Source: Gammaproteobacteria bacterium (GTDB lineage: Bacteria > Pseudomonadota > Gammaproteobacteria > Natronospirales > REEB76). From it: a stretch of DNA of 64,000 bases. Positions within the stretch are counted from its first letter, which is position 1. Every line of letters begins with the position of its first letter. Both the position numbers and the translations under genes were made by a program. The stretch lies in the NCBI GenBank assembly GCA_027315405.1, contig DAHUYB010000001.1, forward strand, positions 62,001 through 126,000, in the 5' to 3' direction. Below, in pieces: positions 44,799 to 54,490 of the stretch. Below the pieces are notes generated by a model that was given only the letters and a program-made list of their open reading frames with translations, made no database searches and had not been told where the DNA came from.

Positions 44799-44832
44799 TC
44801 CGTGGTTTTTGGTCACGGCAGGGAGGAACAAC

Positions 44833-45570
44833 ATGATGAACTCAACGTCGAAGTCTGAAATTGTTGTAGCGATGGCTGTACTAATGCCCGCGCTGGCATT
44901 GGTCGGCTGCGCGCTCACACTCACGCCGTCCCCGTCCGACGGAAGCATGGGGCTGTCTCCATCGCCCGCGGCTTTGTCCATTGGAGTGATCACCGACACT
45001 GCATTTGTAAATAATACCAATAACGGCACGGCTACGTCGCTTTCTGCCATTCTGGATGGCACCCAGGTCAATCTTGTATGCGGCTCACGCTCGAACTGCA
45101 GTCTCAGCCGGACGTTCGCGCCCGGGGCACACTCACTATCGGTGACCGCATTGGTTGCCTGGCCGGCGTTTTATACGGCCCCCGGCAACTCGCCCGTGGC
45201 CTGCAATGTCAGCTACAACCGCGTCACGGTGACGCAATGCTATACGCTCAACGCAAAGACTGTCTTCGGAGTAGGCTGTACCCATGGCGCGCTCACCGTC
45301 GCTAACCCGACCCTGATCCCAACCCCCACCGGTCAAGCGGCTTCGTATCAATTGGTAGCACAAGGCGGGTGTCCGGCCTATGTCTGGACGGTCAGCAATT
45401 CAACTAGCTTACCGCCCGGGATCAGTATTTCTGCGAGCGGTCTTGTCAGTGGAACCGAAACCGCCGCATGCACTCCTGATCACTGGACGTACGACACCAC
45501 TATCCGGGTAACCGATGGTCTGGGTGACACTGGAGGCGCTGGCCTGTCATTTAATATCTGCAGTCAATAG
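44833..45570 (+). CDS. Putative lipoprotein of unknown function
   Basis: A 245-residue protein from ATG 44833, which follows GGGAGG at good spacing. A lipobox (LALVGC) implies outer-membrane or cell-surface anchoring. The mature part begins with a Pro/Ser linker, has two Ig-like or adhesin-like sections and several Cys. LPPGISISASGLVSGT resembles a putative Ig (He_PIG) repeat, a module common in bacterial surface proteins. It follows the surface protein gene by 34 bases, so they share a transcript. Confidence 0.75.
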   Translation: MMNSTSKSEIVVAMAVLMPALALVGCALTLTPSPSDGSMGLSPSPAALSIGVITDTAFVNNTNNGTATSLSAILDGTQVNLVCGSRSNCSLSRTFAPGAHSLSVTALVAWPAFYTAPGNSPVACNVSYNRVTVTQCYTLNAKTVFGVGCTHGALTVANPTLIPTPTGQAASYQLVAQGGCPAYVWTVSNSTSLPPGISISASGLVSGTETAACTPDHWTYDTTIRVTDGLGDTGGAGLSFNICSQ

Positions 45571-45602
45571 CCACGCTCTTCGCTGGTATACAAGGAGCTT
45601 TT

Positions 45603-46148
45603 ATGCCGAAACAATCTGCTTTCCAGTTCATGTTTATCATCGGCACGCTGCTCGCACCGCTGGCTGTGCATGCCGACGCTTACGCCGATCTCCAGCAGGC
45701 CAGGGATGCATTCAATGCGGTGCATTCCTGGCACGCGGTTGAACTGATGACCAATGGGCATACGGTAACCCTGGACCACGTGGCGCCGGACCGCTGGCGG
45801 ATACAAATGATGCCCGGCATGAGTGAGATCATGATCGGAAACAACATGTACATGGTCAGAAACGGCCAGAGCATGCGCCTGCCCATGGTCATGCCGCAGA
45901 TTCAGCAGATGGTCAATCAGAACTGGCTCACCATTACTCCCGAAATCAAACGCACGTTGCGCGATCTCGGGATGCAAAAGATGAATGGGACCGTGCTGCA
46001 TGCGTACTCATACTCCGCCGATGGAAATTCCGTGACGCTTTACCTCAGCAGCGATCACTTGCCGGCAGTGTCCATCGTCCATACCAGTAATGGCAAGGTT
46101 ATGATTACCTACTCAGGATATAATACGGCCATCACCATCAATCCGTGA
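45603..46148 (+). CDS. Small secreted protein, possibly LolA-like fold
   Basis: A 181-residue exported protein (signal peptide to AVHA) with an AAGGAG ribosome binding site. The mature region, for example VAPDRWRIQMMPGMSEIMIG and NNMYMVRNGQSMRLPM, has alternating strands reminiscent of the LolA/LppX-type sheet that carries lipoprotein or lipid acyl chains. It has no catalytic motif. It ends the run of exported-protein genes. The fold guess is tentative. Confidence 0.65.
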   Translation: MPKQSAFQFMFIIGTLLAPLAVHADAYADLQQARDAFNAVHSWHAVELMTNGHTVTLDHVAPDRWRIQMMPGMSEIMIGNNMYMVRNGQSMRLPMVMPQIQQMVNQNWLTITPEIKRTLRDLGMQKMNGTVLHAYSYSADGNSVTLYLSSDHLPAVSIVHTSNGKVMITYSGYNTAITINP

Positions 46149-46268
46149 CTGGACAGCATTGTTTTTGCCAGCAGTATAAGCGGTGAGTGAGACGGTCTAA
46201 TCTGGTGCGAGCCGCCCAAGATTTTTCTCACGCACCGGATAACAACTAGCGGGTTGGAGGGTGGCAGA

Positions 46269-46637
46269 TTAAGAACTGGGCGGGAGTGTTTTCAGGAGAT
46301 TGGATACTTGGCGTTCTAACGTTGGGAGATCTTCCTGCAAGGTTTTCCAAACGATTTCCAGGTCAACCGTAAAGTAACCATGGACAACCCGGTTGCGCAT
46401 CAGATAGATGTTTTCCCATTGAACTTCGGAGTGTTGCTCGGCAAAATTCTGGTGATCGCGCGCGATGTTCCTGGCCGCCTCGCCAAGGATTTCGATGTTA
46501 CGGATGACAGCATCCTGCACCAGCTCGTTTCTGAGGAATGCTGACTCGTCCATGTCCTTGGTGAAACGCCGTATTCGCTGGATGGCTTGAAGGATGTGTT
46601 CCAGGTAATTCGGGAGCCGCTGTGTATGGCGATTCAT
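46269..46637 (-). CDS. hepT: HepT-type (DUF86) toxin of a HepT/MntA pair
   Basis: A 122-residue helical protein. The HEPN RNase motif RX4HXY is present as RNRVVHGY. Such toxins cleave RNA, and the partner nucleotidyltransferase neutralises them by adding AMP groups to the Tyr. It overlaps the mntA-like gene by four bases (ATGA) and would be translated after it. The pair is isolated between exported-protein genes and tRNA-Val. Confidence 0.9.
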   Translation of the reverse strand: MNRHTQRLPNYLEHILQAIQRIRRFTKDMDESAFLRNELVQDAVIRNIEILGEAARNIARDHQNFAEQHSEVQWENIYLMRNRVVHGYFTVDLEIVWKTLQEDLPTLERQVSNLLKTLPPSS

Positions 46638-46924
46638 ACGCGTTTGGCTTCCGAAAGCACGCGGGCTCGGAAACGCTCTGGCAGGGCTCTCGGTGTCAGC
46701 ACATCAACCGAAATGCCTAGGAGTTTCTGAAGACGGTTTTGTATCCGGGCAATATCCATTAATGTCGTTTCAGGTGTCGGATCCACCAGCAGATCGAGAT
46801 CGCTGGTGTCCGTGTCTTCACCGCTCAGGATTGAGCCAAACACGCGCGCGTTACATGCGCGGTGACTAGCTACAATGGACCGGATTTCGGCCCGGTGGCG
46901 GTTGAGTGCTTGCGATGGTTTCAT
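46634..46924 (-). CDS. mntA: MntA-type minimal nucleotidyltransferase antitoxin
   Basis: A 96-residue protein from the ATG at 46924. The nucleotidyltransferase motif GSX10DXD is visible as GSILSGEDTDTSDLD, with a third acidic site in VDVLTPRAL. MntA-type proteins AMPylate HepT. An upstream extension to 47125 exists in frame but lacks family character, so I set the start at MKPSQALNRHRAE. The antitoxin gene comes first in the operon, as usual. Confidence 0.9.
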   Translation of the reverse strand: MKPSQALNRHRAEIRSIVASHRACNARVFGSILSGEDTDTSDLDLLVDPTPETTLMDIARIQNRLQKLLGISVDVLTPRALPERFRARVLSEAKRV

Positions 46925-47281
46925 AGCGGGTGCTGTGTGAGTCAATAATCTTGATCCCGTATGAATTATGCCATGCCCTCCGGTCTTGAGGGAACGCGGG
47001 CCCGAAAACAGCTGTGTGTAATCGCGCCGGAACCGTGATCCAGTCTCCACCCTAACCGGGAATATCCCCCTTTTCGTTTCCCGCGTCCGGTTGGATTTTG
47101 GTGCGGTTTTTACTGTTCCAGCCACCTGGATGATTGCCTAGTCCCGATTACTAGCAGAATCCCAGCTGCATCGTGTCAAGACAAGGCTACTATGCGGTGG
47201 CTGCGCCAGCTTGTGACACCTGGCGGTATTACTCTGAAAATATCTGCCGGCTGGTTGAATAAGGAACTGGAGCAATAAAGA
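46925..47281. other. Intergenic region upstream of mntA, no gene seen
   Basis: About 350 bases between the antitoxin start and tRNA-Val. The only open frame is the in-frame extension of mntA. No repeat or promoter stands out; the antitoxin promoter should lie here. Confidence 0.5.
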
Positions 47282-47356
47282 TGGTGGGCGGTGCAGGGAT
47301 TGAACCTGCGACCCCTGCCGTGTGAAAGCAGTGCTCTACCGCTGAGCTAACCGCCC
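47282..47356 (-). tRNA. tRNA-Val (anticodon CAC)
   Basis: A full cloverleaf on the minus strand: acceptor GGGCGG(T) paired at the 3' end, D arm GCTCAGCGGTAGAGC, anticodon arm CTGCT-TTCACAC-GGCAG with anticodon CAC, T arm GCAGG-TTCAATC-CCTGC, and an encoded CCA (47282-47284). Confidence 0.93.
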
Positions 47357-47440
47357 GAGATTGCAATTCGAGGGAGGCGAATTTTACGGGCGGCACGCAT
47401 CCGGGTCAAATAATGCGCTTTTGGCCCGTAGAATATCCGC

Positions 47441-49921
47441 ATGTCTGCGCTCCCAATTGAAGAGTTATTACCCGCCATACGCGCAGCACTGGCGGGCCGT
47501 GGCGTGGCCGTGATCCAGGCGCCGCCGGGGGCTGGCAAGACCACGCGCGTGCCGTTGGCGCTGCTGGATGCGCCCTGGCTCAAGCAACGCAAGATCATCA
47601 TGCTGGAACCGCGGCGCTTGGCCGCATGTGCCGCTGCCCATTACATGGCCAAGTTGCTGGGCGAAACGGTCGGGGCAACGGTCGGTTACCGGATACGCAT
47701 GGATACACGCGTCGGGTCCCGCACCCGCATCGAAGTGGTGACCGAGGGCATCCTGACGCGTCTGCTGCAATCCGATGCCGCACTCAGCGGCTACGGACTA
47801 GTGATCTTCGATGAATTTCACGAGCGCAGCCTGCAGGCGGATCTGTCATTGGCCTTGTGCCTGGAAGCCCGCCAGGCATTGTGGCCCGATCTCCGTCTGG
47901 CGGTCATGTCGGCCACTCTGGATGCTGGTCCGGTGGCGGAGCTGTTGGGTAATGCCCCGTTGTTGACCTCGGAAGGGCGCACGTTTCCAGTCACGACTGT
48001 GTATCGGGCACCCGCGGCGCGTGAGCGCATCGAAGCGCAGGTGGCGAATAGCGTGCGGCGGGTGCTGGCGGAGGACAGTGGCAGCGTGCTGGTGTTTCTG
48101 CCGGGTAGCGGCGAAATCCGCCGCGTCGCAAACATGCTGGAAAGGCAAATCCCCGCCGATGTGACGGTAACGCCACTCTATGGCGATCTTTCCCAGGCGC
48201 AACAGGAGGCGGCTATTCTTCCCACCGCCCCCGGCCAGCGCAAAGTGGTGCTGGCCACTGCCATTGCCGAAACCAGTCTCACTATCGAAGGCGTGCGCGT
48301 GGTGGTGGACGCGGGCTTGATGCGGGTGCCGCGCTTCGATCCGGTGAGTGGCATGACCAGGCTGACGACGCTGCGCGTGTCCCAGGCCTCCGCGGATCAG
48401 CGGCGCGGGCGCGCCGGCCGGCTGGAGCCCGGCGTGTGTTATCGCTTATGGAGCGAAGGCGAACGTCTGCAGGCCCAGAGCAGCCCGGAAATTCTGCAGG
48501 CGGATCTGGCGCCGCTGGTACTGGAACTGGCGCAATGGGGGAGCGGCGATGCCACAAAACTTTCCTGGCTGGATCCGCCGCCGGCCGCGGCACTGTCTCA
48601 AGCCCGGGAGTTGCTGCAAGGTCTGGAAGCCTTGGATGACCAGGGAAGCATCACCGCCCACGGACGCCGGTTGCTGGAACTTCCGCTGCACCCGCGTCTG
48701 GCGCATATGGTGGTGAAAAGCATGCCGCGGGGCGACGGTTGGCTGGCCTGCCTGATGGCGGCGCTGGTCAGTGAAAGAGACATTCTGCCCTCAGGGGGGC
48801 AGCCGGCGGATATCAACCTGCGTTTGCAGACGCTGGATTCCGGAAGCGGTCCGCGGCAAGGAGTAGACCAGCAAGGACTACGGCGAGTGCGGGCGGTGGC
48901 TCAGGATATTGCCCGTCAGGCGGGGATTTCAAACCATGATCTGCGCAGGGAGCAGGCGGGTGTGGTGTTGGCGTTGGCCTACCCGGATCGCATTGCCCGG
49001 CGGCGCTCAAACAGTCCGGGGCGCTATTTATTGAGCGGCGGCCGCGGTGCTTTTCTGCCGGATGCGGATCCCTTGGTCGCCTGCGAGTGGCTGGCGGTGG
49101 CGGAACTGGATGGCGCGACCCAGGAAGCGCGTGTCTATCTGGCTGCGGCGCTGAGTGAAACCGAAGTGCGTGAAGTGTGCGCGGCGCAAATCACACGGCA
49201 TTCCTTGCTGGATTGGGACGAGGCCAGCAGTTCGGTGCGGGCGCTCTCCGAACAACGCTTGGGCGCCATCCGGCTGGAGGCGCGCACCCTGGACGCACCG
49301 GACCCCGGGCAGGTGACGGCGTTGATGCTCGCGGCCATCCGCCGCCGCGGACTGGCATGCCTGCCCTGGGACCCGGCACTCAGGAATTGGCAGGCGCGCG
49401 TGATGTTCCTGCGGCGATTGCATGAAAATAACTGGCCGGATGTCTCGGACGGGCAGTTGCTGGCGACCCTGGAGAATTGGCTGGCACCGTTCATGACCGG
49501 CCGCTCGCGTTTCACCCATCTTGCGGATCTGCCTTTGCGGGAGGCGCTGTCCGCATTGCTGGACTACCCGCAGCACCAGCAGCTTGAAAGCCTGGCGCCG
49601 ACCCATTTCACCGCGCCCACGGGTTCGCGCGTCCCGATTGATTACACCGCGGGCGAGATTCCGGTGCTGGCGGTGCGCCTGCAGGAATTATTCGGCTTGG
49701 CGAAGACGCCGGCCGTCGCCGGCGGCGGCTTTCCTTTGCTGTTGCATCTACTGTCGCCGGCCCAGCGTCCGGTGCAGATAACCCGAGATCTGGCGGGATT
49801 CTGGCGCAGCAGTTATCAGGATGTCAGGAAGGACATGAAGGGACGCTACCCCAGGCATCACTGGCCGGACGATCCATTGTCGGCGGTTCCCACGCGGCGC
49901 GTTAAACCGCGTTCAGTCTGA
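47441..49921 (+). CDS. hrpB: ATP-dependent RNA helicase HrpB
   Basis: An 826-residue DEAH/DEFH-box helicase. Motif I is APPGAGKTT, motif II DEFHERS, motif III SATLD and motif VI QRRGRAGR. The C-terminal HrpB region (LPLHPRLAHM) and length match the family. HrpB takes part in RNA metabolism with an undefined target. It stands alone, divergent from tRNA-Val. Confidence 0.96.
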   Translation: MSALPIEELLPAIRAALAGRGVAVIQAPPGAGKTTRVPLALLDAPWLKQRKIIMLEPRRLAACAAAHYMAKLLGETVGATVGYRIRMDTRVGSRTRIEVVTEGILTRLLQSDAALSGYGLVIFDEFHERSLQADLSLALCLEARQALWPDLRLAVMSATLDAGPVAELLGNAPLLTSEGRTFPVTTVYRAPAARERIEAQVANSVRRVLAEDSGSVLVFLPGSGEIRRVANMLERQIPADVTVTPLYGDLSQAQQEAAILPTAPGQRKVVLATAIAETSLTIEGVRVVVDAGLMRVPRFDPVSGMTRLTTLRVSQASADQRRGRAGRLEPGVCYRLWSEGERLQAQSSPEILQADLAPLVLELAQWGSGDATKLSWLDPPPAAALSQARELLQGLEALDDQGSITAHGRRLLELPLHPRLAHMVVKSMPRGDGWLACLMAALVSERDILPSGGQPADINLRLQTLDSGSGPRQGVDQQGLRRVRAVAQDIARQAGISNHDLRREQAGVVLALAYPDRIARRRSNSPGRYLLSGGRGAFLPDADPLVACEWLAVAELDGATQEARVYLAAALSETEVREVCAAQITRHSLLDWDEASSSVRALSEQRLGAIRLEARTLDAPDPGQVTALMLAAIRRRGLACLPWDPALRNWQARVMFLRRLHENNWPDVSDGQLLATLENWLAPFMTGRSRFTHLADLPLREALSALLDYPQHQQLESLAPTHFTAPTGSRVPIDYTAGEIPVLAVRLQELFGLAKTPAVAGGGFPLLLHLLSPAQRPVQITRDLAGFWRSSYQDVRKDMKGRYPRHHWPDDPLSAVPTRRVKPRSV

Positions 49922-49961
49922 TTGGGGATGTGTGCTGATCCGCAGTTGCCTGCTGACCGCA

Positions 49962-50171
49962 TCAATCGTCGTAGATTTCCTTGAGCTTGTGGCGCAGATT
50001 GCGCTCGTTCAAGCGGTCTTCCAGCGCGCGCCAAGCCTGGGAAGTCTGTGCTTTTACCGGCTTGCGGTCACGTTTCCTGCCGGGCGCTGAAGGTTCGTAC
50101 ACCGGTTCGACGGCGGCATCATCGGTTTTCTGGATCAATTCCTCAATGCCGGATGATTTGGAAATGTGCAT
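49962..50171 (-). CDS. Small PA3496-like protein
   Basis: A 69-residue cytoplasmic protein, polar, with the conserved-looking end RALEDRLNERNLRHKLKEIYDD after a basic linker. This recalls the PA3496-type envelope-integrity proteins of gammaproteobacteria, which have an (A/I)E..L(E)(E)R.L...L pattern. Composition and isolated position fit. No ribosome binding site evidence beyond a weak one; the family call is tentative. Confidence 0.55.
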   Translation of the reverse strand: MHISKSSGIEELIQKTDDAAVEPVYEPSAPGRKRDRKPVKAQTSQAWRALEDRLNERNLRHKLKEIYDD

Positions 50172-50308
50172 ATTTCTTCCTCAGCCGTAACAATGGTCAA
50201 ACGCGGCGCGTTTTATACGCTTTCGCGGAATCTTTGTAAAGACAGCGGCGCTGGATGCCCGGAGTTTTGCGCTCAGTGGTCTGTTCGCTCTCAGGTTTCC
50301 GCGGTTTG

Positions 50309-53300
50309 TCACGCCGCAGGCTCCGTGTCCGGGCGGTGCTGCCGGGCGAAGAAGGTATACATGGTTGGCACTACAAACAGGGTGAAGCAAGTGCCCAGCG
50401 TCATGCCGCAGGCAATCACCAAGCCGATATCGAAACGGCTCACGGCGCCGGCGCCGGTGGCGATCAGCAAGGGTACCACCCCCAGCACCATGGCAGCGGT
50501 GGTCATGAGGATCGGCCGTAGGCGCACGGCGGCCGCATGCTCGATGGCTTCGCGCTTGGAGCAACCGGTCTGCCGCTGCCATTTGTTGGCAAAGTCCACC
50601 ATCAGGATGCCGTGCTTGGTGATCAGGCCGATGAGCGTCAGCAGGCCGACCTGGGTATATATATTGATGGTGGCCGCACCCAGGAAGATCGGGATAAGCG
50701 CCCCGCAGAAGGCCAGCGGCACGCTGACCAGGATCACCAGCGGATCCCGCCAGCTTTCAAACTGCGCGGCCAGCACCAGGAAAATTACGATCAGCGCGAA
50801 GAAAATCGCCAGCAGCAGGGTGTTGCCGGATTGCACGTATTGGCGCGACTCACCCGCATAATTGATGAAATAGCCCTTGGGGAAGATCTTCTGGGCCTCA
50901 GTCTTCAGGAAATCCAGCGCTTTGCCCAATGGCACACCCGGAATCGCGGAGATCGTGGCTGCGTTCAACTGCTGGAACTGGTTCAACTGGTCGGGCTGTA
51001 CGCTGAAGTTCATCTTCGCCACGGTGGATAACGGGATCATGGATCCATCGCCGGTGCGCACGTAGTAGTTCATGAGTTCCTGACCATTGCGGCGAAACCG
51101 GTCGGCCACCTGCGGAATCACCTGGTAGCTGTAGCCCTGCAGGTTGAAGAAGTTGAGATAGCCGCCACCCAGGAAAGTGCTCAGCGACGCCCCCAGATCC
51201 TGCATGCTAATGCCGAGTTGCTGCGCCTTGTTGCGGTTGATGTCAATGCTGAGCTGCGGGTTGTCGAATTTCAGGTCGCTGTCCACGTAATAGAACATGC
51301 CACTTTTGCGGGCCGCGTCCATGAGTTTTTCCTGCACCGCATAGAGCTGTGAGTAAGGCGCGGTAGAACTCACCACGAATTGCACCGGCGTGCCGGTGGA
51401 ACCGGGCAGCGAGGGGAAGTTGACGGCAAATCCGCGCAACCCTGCGATCTGGCTGAGCTTCTGCTGTACTTCGTTGGTGACCGTAGCCTGTTTTACGGAG
51501 CGCTCGTTCCAGGGCTTGAGAATCAGGAAGGCAATCAGGCTGTTGGTACCGCCAAACATGCCACCGCCATTGATGAGCGCGTAGGCATCTCGTTGTTTGA
51601 CACCCTTGAATATCTGCTCGACTTGCTGACCGAATTTTTTCATGTAGGCATGTGTGGCGTCCAACGGCCCGGTGGTCTGTACGAACACGAAACCCTGATC
51701 TTCGGTGGGCGCCAATTCGCTCGGCGACATCATGTAGAACGCTACTACGTTCAATATCACCACAATGGCCACGACCACGGTCACCGGCCGCCAGTTGAGA
51801 GCGTTATGCAAGAGTTGCTGGTAACGCACTTTAAGGTTGTCGAACTGGCGATTCAGCCAGTCTTCCAGGCGCGCGGTTTTGCCGACGGGCGCGAGAAACT
51901 TGGAGCACATCATGGGCGAAAGTGTGAGTGCGATGATGCCCGAGAGAATCACCGCCGCGGCTAGGGTAAAGGCAAATTCCTGGAACAGCGTGCCGGTCAG
52001 GCCGCCAATGAAGCCGATGGGTGCAAACACCGCCGCCAGCGTGAGGGTCATGGCTATGACCGGCGTGGCGATCTCGCGTGCGCCGATCATGGCCGCCTGG
52101 AACGGCGTTTTGCCTTCCTCGATATGGCGGTGGGTGTTCTCCACCACCACGATGGCGTCGTCCACCACCAGCCCGATGGCCAATACCATCGCCAAGAGTG
52201 TTAACAGATTGAGCGAGTAGCCCAGGAGCAGCATGAAAAAGGTTACGCCGATGAGCGACAACGGGATGGTGATCACCGGGATAATCACCGGACGCACCGC
52301 GCCCAGGAACAGGAAAATAATCACGATCACGATCAGGGCCGCTTCCACGATGGTTTTGATAACCTCGTAGATGGAGGCGCTGATGAATTTGGTGGCGTCA
52401 TAAGCCACCTTGATGTGTAGCGATGGCGGTAACTGCGGTTCGATGTCCGCGAGTTGTCGGCGCACCAGCTTCACCACGCTCAGCGGGTTGGCATCGGGCG
52501 TGGGATTGATAGCCATGAATACCGAGGGGATGCCGCTGAAATTCACCGACAGATCGCGCACCTGCGAGCCGAGCTCCACCTGCGCCACATCCTTGATACG
52601 CACCAGATTGCCGTTCTGGCTGCGCAACACGATATTGGCGAAACCTTGGGGGGTTTGCAGGTCGGTGGTGGTAGCGATATTCATGGACACCAGGCTGCCG
52701 CGGGTGGTGCCGGGCGCCGACAGGTAGTTGTTCTGCAGGAGCGCATTGGCTACGTCGCTGGCGGTGACGCTGAAGGCCGCCATCTTCTTGGGGTCCAGCC
52801 AGATGCGCATGGCGTACGGGAAGCCGAACACCTGCGCCTGGGCGACGCCGTCCAGGGTCTGCACCTTGGGTTCCACCACGCGCGTCACATAATCGGTGAT
52901 CTGGCCCAGCGACATCTTGTCGGAATAAAAGCTGATGAACATGATGGCGGTGTTGCGTACGTCCGACGACTGAATCACGGGCGCCTGCGATTGCGGCGGC
53001 AGTACGTTCTTGACCTGATCCACCTTGGACATGATGTCGGTGAGTGCCTTGTGGATGTCGTAATTGAGCTTGAGGTACACCGTGATGGTGCTCATGCCCT
53101 GGGTGCTGGAGGAGGTCATGTAATCAATACCCTCCGCTCCGGCCACCGATTGCTGAATGGGCTGGGTGATGAAACCCTGGATTACATCGGCGCTGGCGCC
53201 GGGATAAGCGGTAGTGATCGTGACCTGACCGGTTTCGATCTTGGGATATTGGCGCAGCTCCAACTTGTTGATGGAGTTCAGGCCCAGCAGCAGGATGACG

Positions 53301-53356
53301 AGGCTGATGACCGTCGCCAGCACCGGGCGGCGGATGAAGATGTCGGTGAAATTCAT
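50309..53356 (-). CDS. MexI/MexW-like multidrug RND efflux permease (pump 3)
   Basis: A 1015-residue inner membrane proton antiporter. The N-terminus MNFTDIFIRRPVLATVISLV and the following RQYPKIETGQVTITTAYPGA are typical of MexI/MexW-class hydrophobe-amphiphile pumps. The proton relay is GLVVDDAIVVVEN with paired Asp, and the second half holds PTEDQGFVF and GLITKHGILMVDFAN. The gene follows its adaptor by 21 bases. No outer membrane factor is encoded here, so a TolC-like protein from elsewhere must serve. Confidence 0.93.
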   Translation of the reverse strand: MNFTDIFIRRPVLATVISLVILLLGLNSINKLELRQYPKIETGQVTITTAYPGASADVIQGFITQPIQQSVAGAEGIDYMTSSSTQGMSTITVYLKLNYDIHKALTDIMSKVDQVKNVLPPQSQAPVIQSSDVRNTAIMFISFYSDKMSLGQITDYVTRVVEPKVQTLDGVAQAQVFGFPYAMRIWLDPKKMAAFSVTASDVANALLQNNYLSAPGTTRGSLVSMNIATTTDLQTPQGFANIVLRSQNGNLVRIKDVAQVELGSQVRDLSVNFSGIPSVFMAINPTPDANPLSVVKLVRRQLADIEPQLPPSLHIKVAYDATKFISASIYEVIKTIVEAALIVIVIIFLFLGAVRPVIIPVITIPLSLIGVTFFMLLLGYSLNLLTLLAMVLAIGLVVDDAIVVVENTHRHIEEGKTPFQAAMIGAREIATPVIAMTLTLAAVFAPIGFIGGLTGTLFQEFAFTLAAAVILSGIIALTLSPMMCSKFLAPVGKTARLEDWLNRQFDNLKVRYQQLLHNALNWRPVTVVVAIVVILNVVAFYMMSPSELAPTEDQGFVFVQTTGPLDATHAYMKKFGQQVEQIFKGVKQRDAYALINGGGMFGGTNSLIAFLILKPWNERSVKQATVTNEVQQKLSQIAGLRGFAVNFPSLPGSTGTPVQFVVSSTAPYSQLYAVQEKLMDAARKSGMFYYVDSDLKFDNPQLSIDINRNKAQQLGISMQDLGASLSTFLGGGYLNFFNLQGYSYQVIPQVADRFRRNGQELMNYYVRTGDGSMIPLSTVAKMNFSVQPDQLNQFQQLNAATISAIPGVPLGKALDFLKTEAQKIFPKGYFINYAGESRQYVQSGNTLLLAIFFALIVIFLVLAAQFESWRDPLVILVSVPLAFCGALIPIFLGAATINIYTQVGLLTLIGLITKHGILMVDFANKWQRQTGCSKREAIEHAAAVRLRPILMTTAAMVLGVVPLLIATGAGAVSRFDIGLVIACGMTLGTCFTLFVVPTMYTFFARQHRPDTEPAA

Positions 53357-53377
53357 GGGGGGAGCGGCTCCGGTGGC

Positions 53378-54475
53378 TCAGTCGAGCTTCACGCTGTTGT
53401 TGATTTCCACCTGCATGCCATTCTGCAATTTCTGCTGGCCGGCCGTGACCACGACATCTCCGGGCTTCAGACCCTGGGTGATGGCCACGCGGCCGTCGCG
53501 CTCTTCCCCGGTGGTCACGAACTGCTGCGTGACCTTGGTCACCGGCTTGCCGGCAGCGTCCTTGCCGCCCTGGCTGACGATGAACACCGAGCTGCCATAC
53601 AGCGAGTAGTCCACGGCGCTGGTGGGCACGGTCACCACGGTTTGGGACTTGCCCGCGTACACCCGCACGTTGGCGAACATGCCGGCGCGCAACAGGTGTT
53701 CCGGGTTGTGGATGGTGGCCTGCAGCGTCACATTGTGGGTATTGGGGTCCACGGCCGAATTGATGGCGGTGAGCTCGCCGCTGAAGACTTTGCCCGGATA
53801 AGTATCCACGGTGACTTCCACGTGCTGGCCTCTGGCGAGTGTCGCTAGGTCCTGCTCCGGCAGGCCGAATTGCACGTACAGCGTGCCCAGCGATTGCAGG
53901 CTGGCGATACTGGTGCCGACCGCCAGATACTGGCCGAGGTTCACATTGCGGATGCCGATTTGCCCCGAGAACGGCGCGCGCATGGCAAGCTTGTCTATCG
54001 CGCTTAAGTCATTTTGCAGGTTGGATTGCGCCTGCTTGAGATTGTTTTCCGCAGTGTCCAGGTCGGACTTGGCGATCAGGTGTTGTTTGATGAGTTCCTG
54101 GGCGCGCTGGTAGTTCACCTCGGCCAGTTGCACTTGGGCTTTCAGGCCGATCAACTGGGCACGCTGGCTACTGTCGTCCAGTTGCACCAGTAGCTGGCCT
54201 TTCTTCACTCCGGTACCGGACTGGAAATAGATGCCAGTGACGTTGCCGGCGAGCTGGTTGCTCACCTCCACACCCTGCACCGGGGTGAGATTGCCGATCG
54301 AGGTGAAATACGGCTTCCAGATTTGTTGCTGTGCCGGTGCATCGGATACCACCACTTGCTGCTTCATATGCTTGAAGCCTTGGATGGCTGCATACAGTTT
54401 GACACCCCAGGCGCCATAGATGCCGACCATGATGCCGACCATGATGGCAAGGGTGATAACGATGCGTTTAGCCAT
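53378..54475 (-). CDS. RND efflux periplasmic adaptor (pump 3)
   Basis: A 365-residue HlyD/AcrA-like adaptor with an N-terminal membrane anchor (IVITLAIMVGIMVGIYGAWG). Lipoyl halves (GIYFQSGTGVKKGQLLVQLD and MRAPFSGQIGIRNVNLGQYL), a long helical hairpin between them, a barrel domain and the end LKPGDVVVTAGQQKLQNGMQ are all there. It precedes the permease gene on the same strand. A broken PadR regulator gene lies just upstream. Confidence 0.92.
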   Translation of the reverse strand: MAKRIVITLAIMVGIMVGIYGAWGVKLYAAIQGFKHMKQQVVVSDAPAQQQIWKPYFTSIGNLTPVQGVEVSNQLAGNVTGIYFQSGTGVKKGQLLVQLDDSSQRAQLIGLKAQVQLAEVNYQRAQELIKQHLIAKSDLDTAENNLKQAQSNLQNDLSAIDKLAMRAPFSGQIGIRNVNLGQYLAVGTSIASLQSLGTLYVQFGLPEQDLATLARGQHVEVTVDTYPGKVFSGELTAINSAVDPNTHNVTLQATIHNPEHLLRAGMFANVRVYAGKSQTVVTVPTSAVDYSLYGSSVFIVSQGGKDAAGKPVTKVTQQFVTTGEERDGRVAITQGLKPGDVVVTAGQQKLQNGMQVEINNSVKLD

Positions 54476-54490
54476 GAAACTATCCTCGTT

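Noticed and set aside
52454-53848. 464-codon frame antisense to pump 3 genes
   Set aside because: Shadow frame spanning two real genes; no signal, fold or start context.
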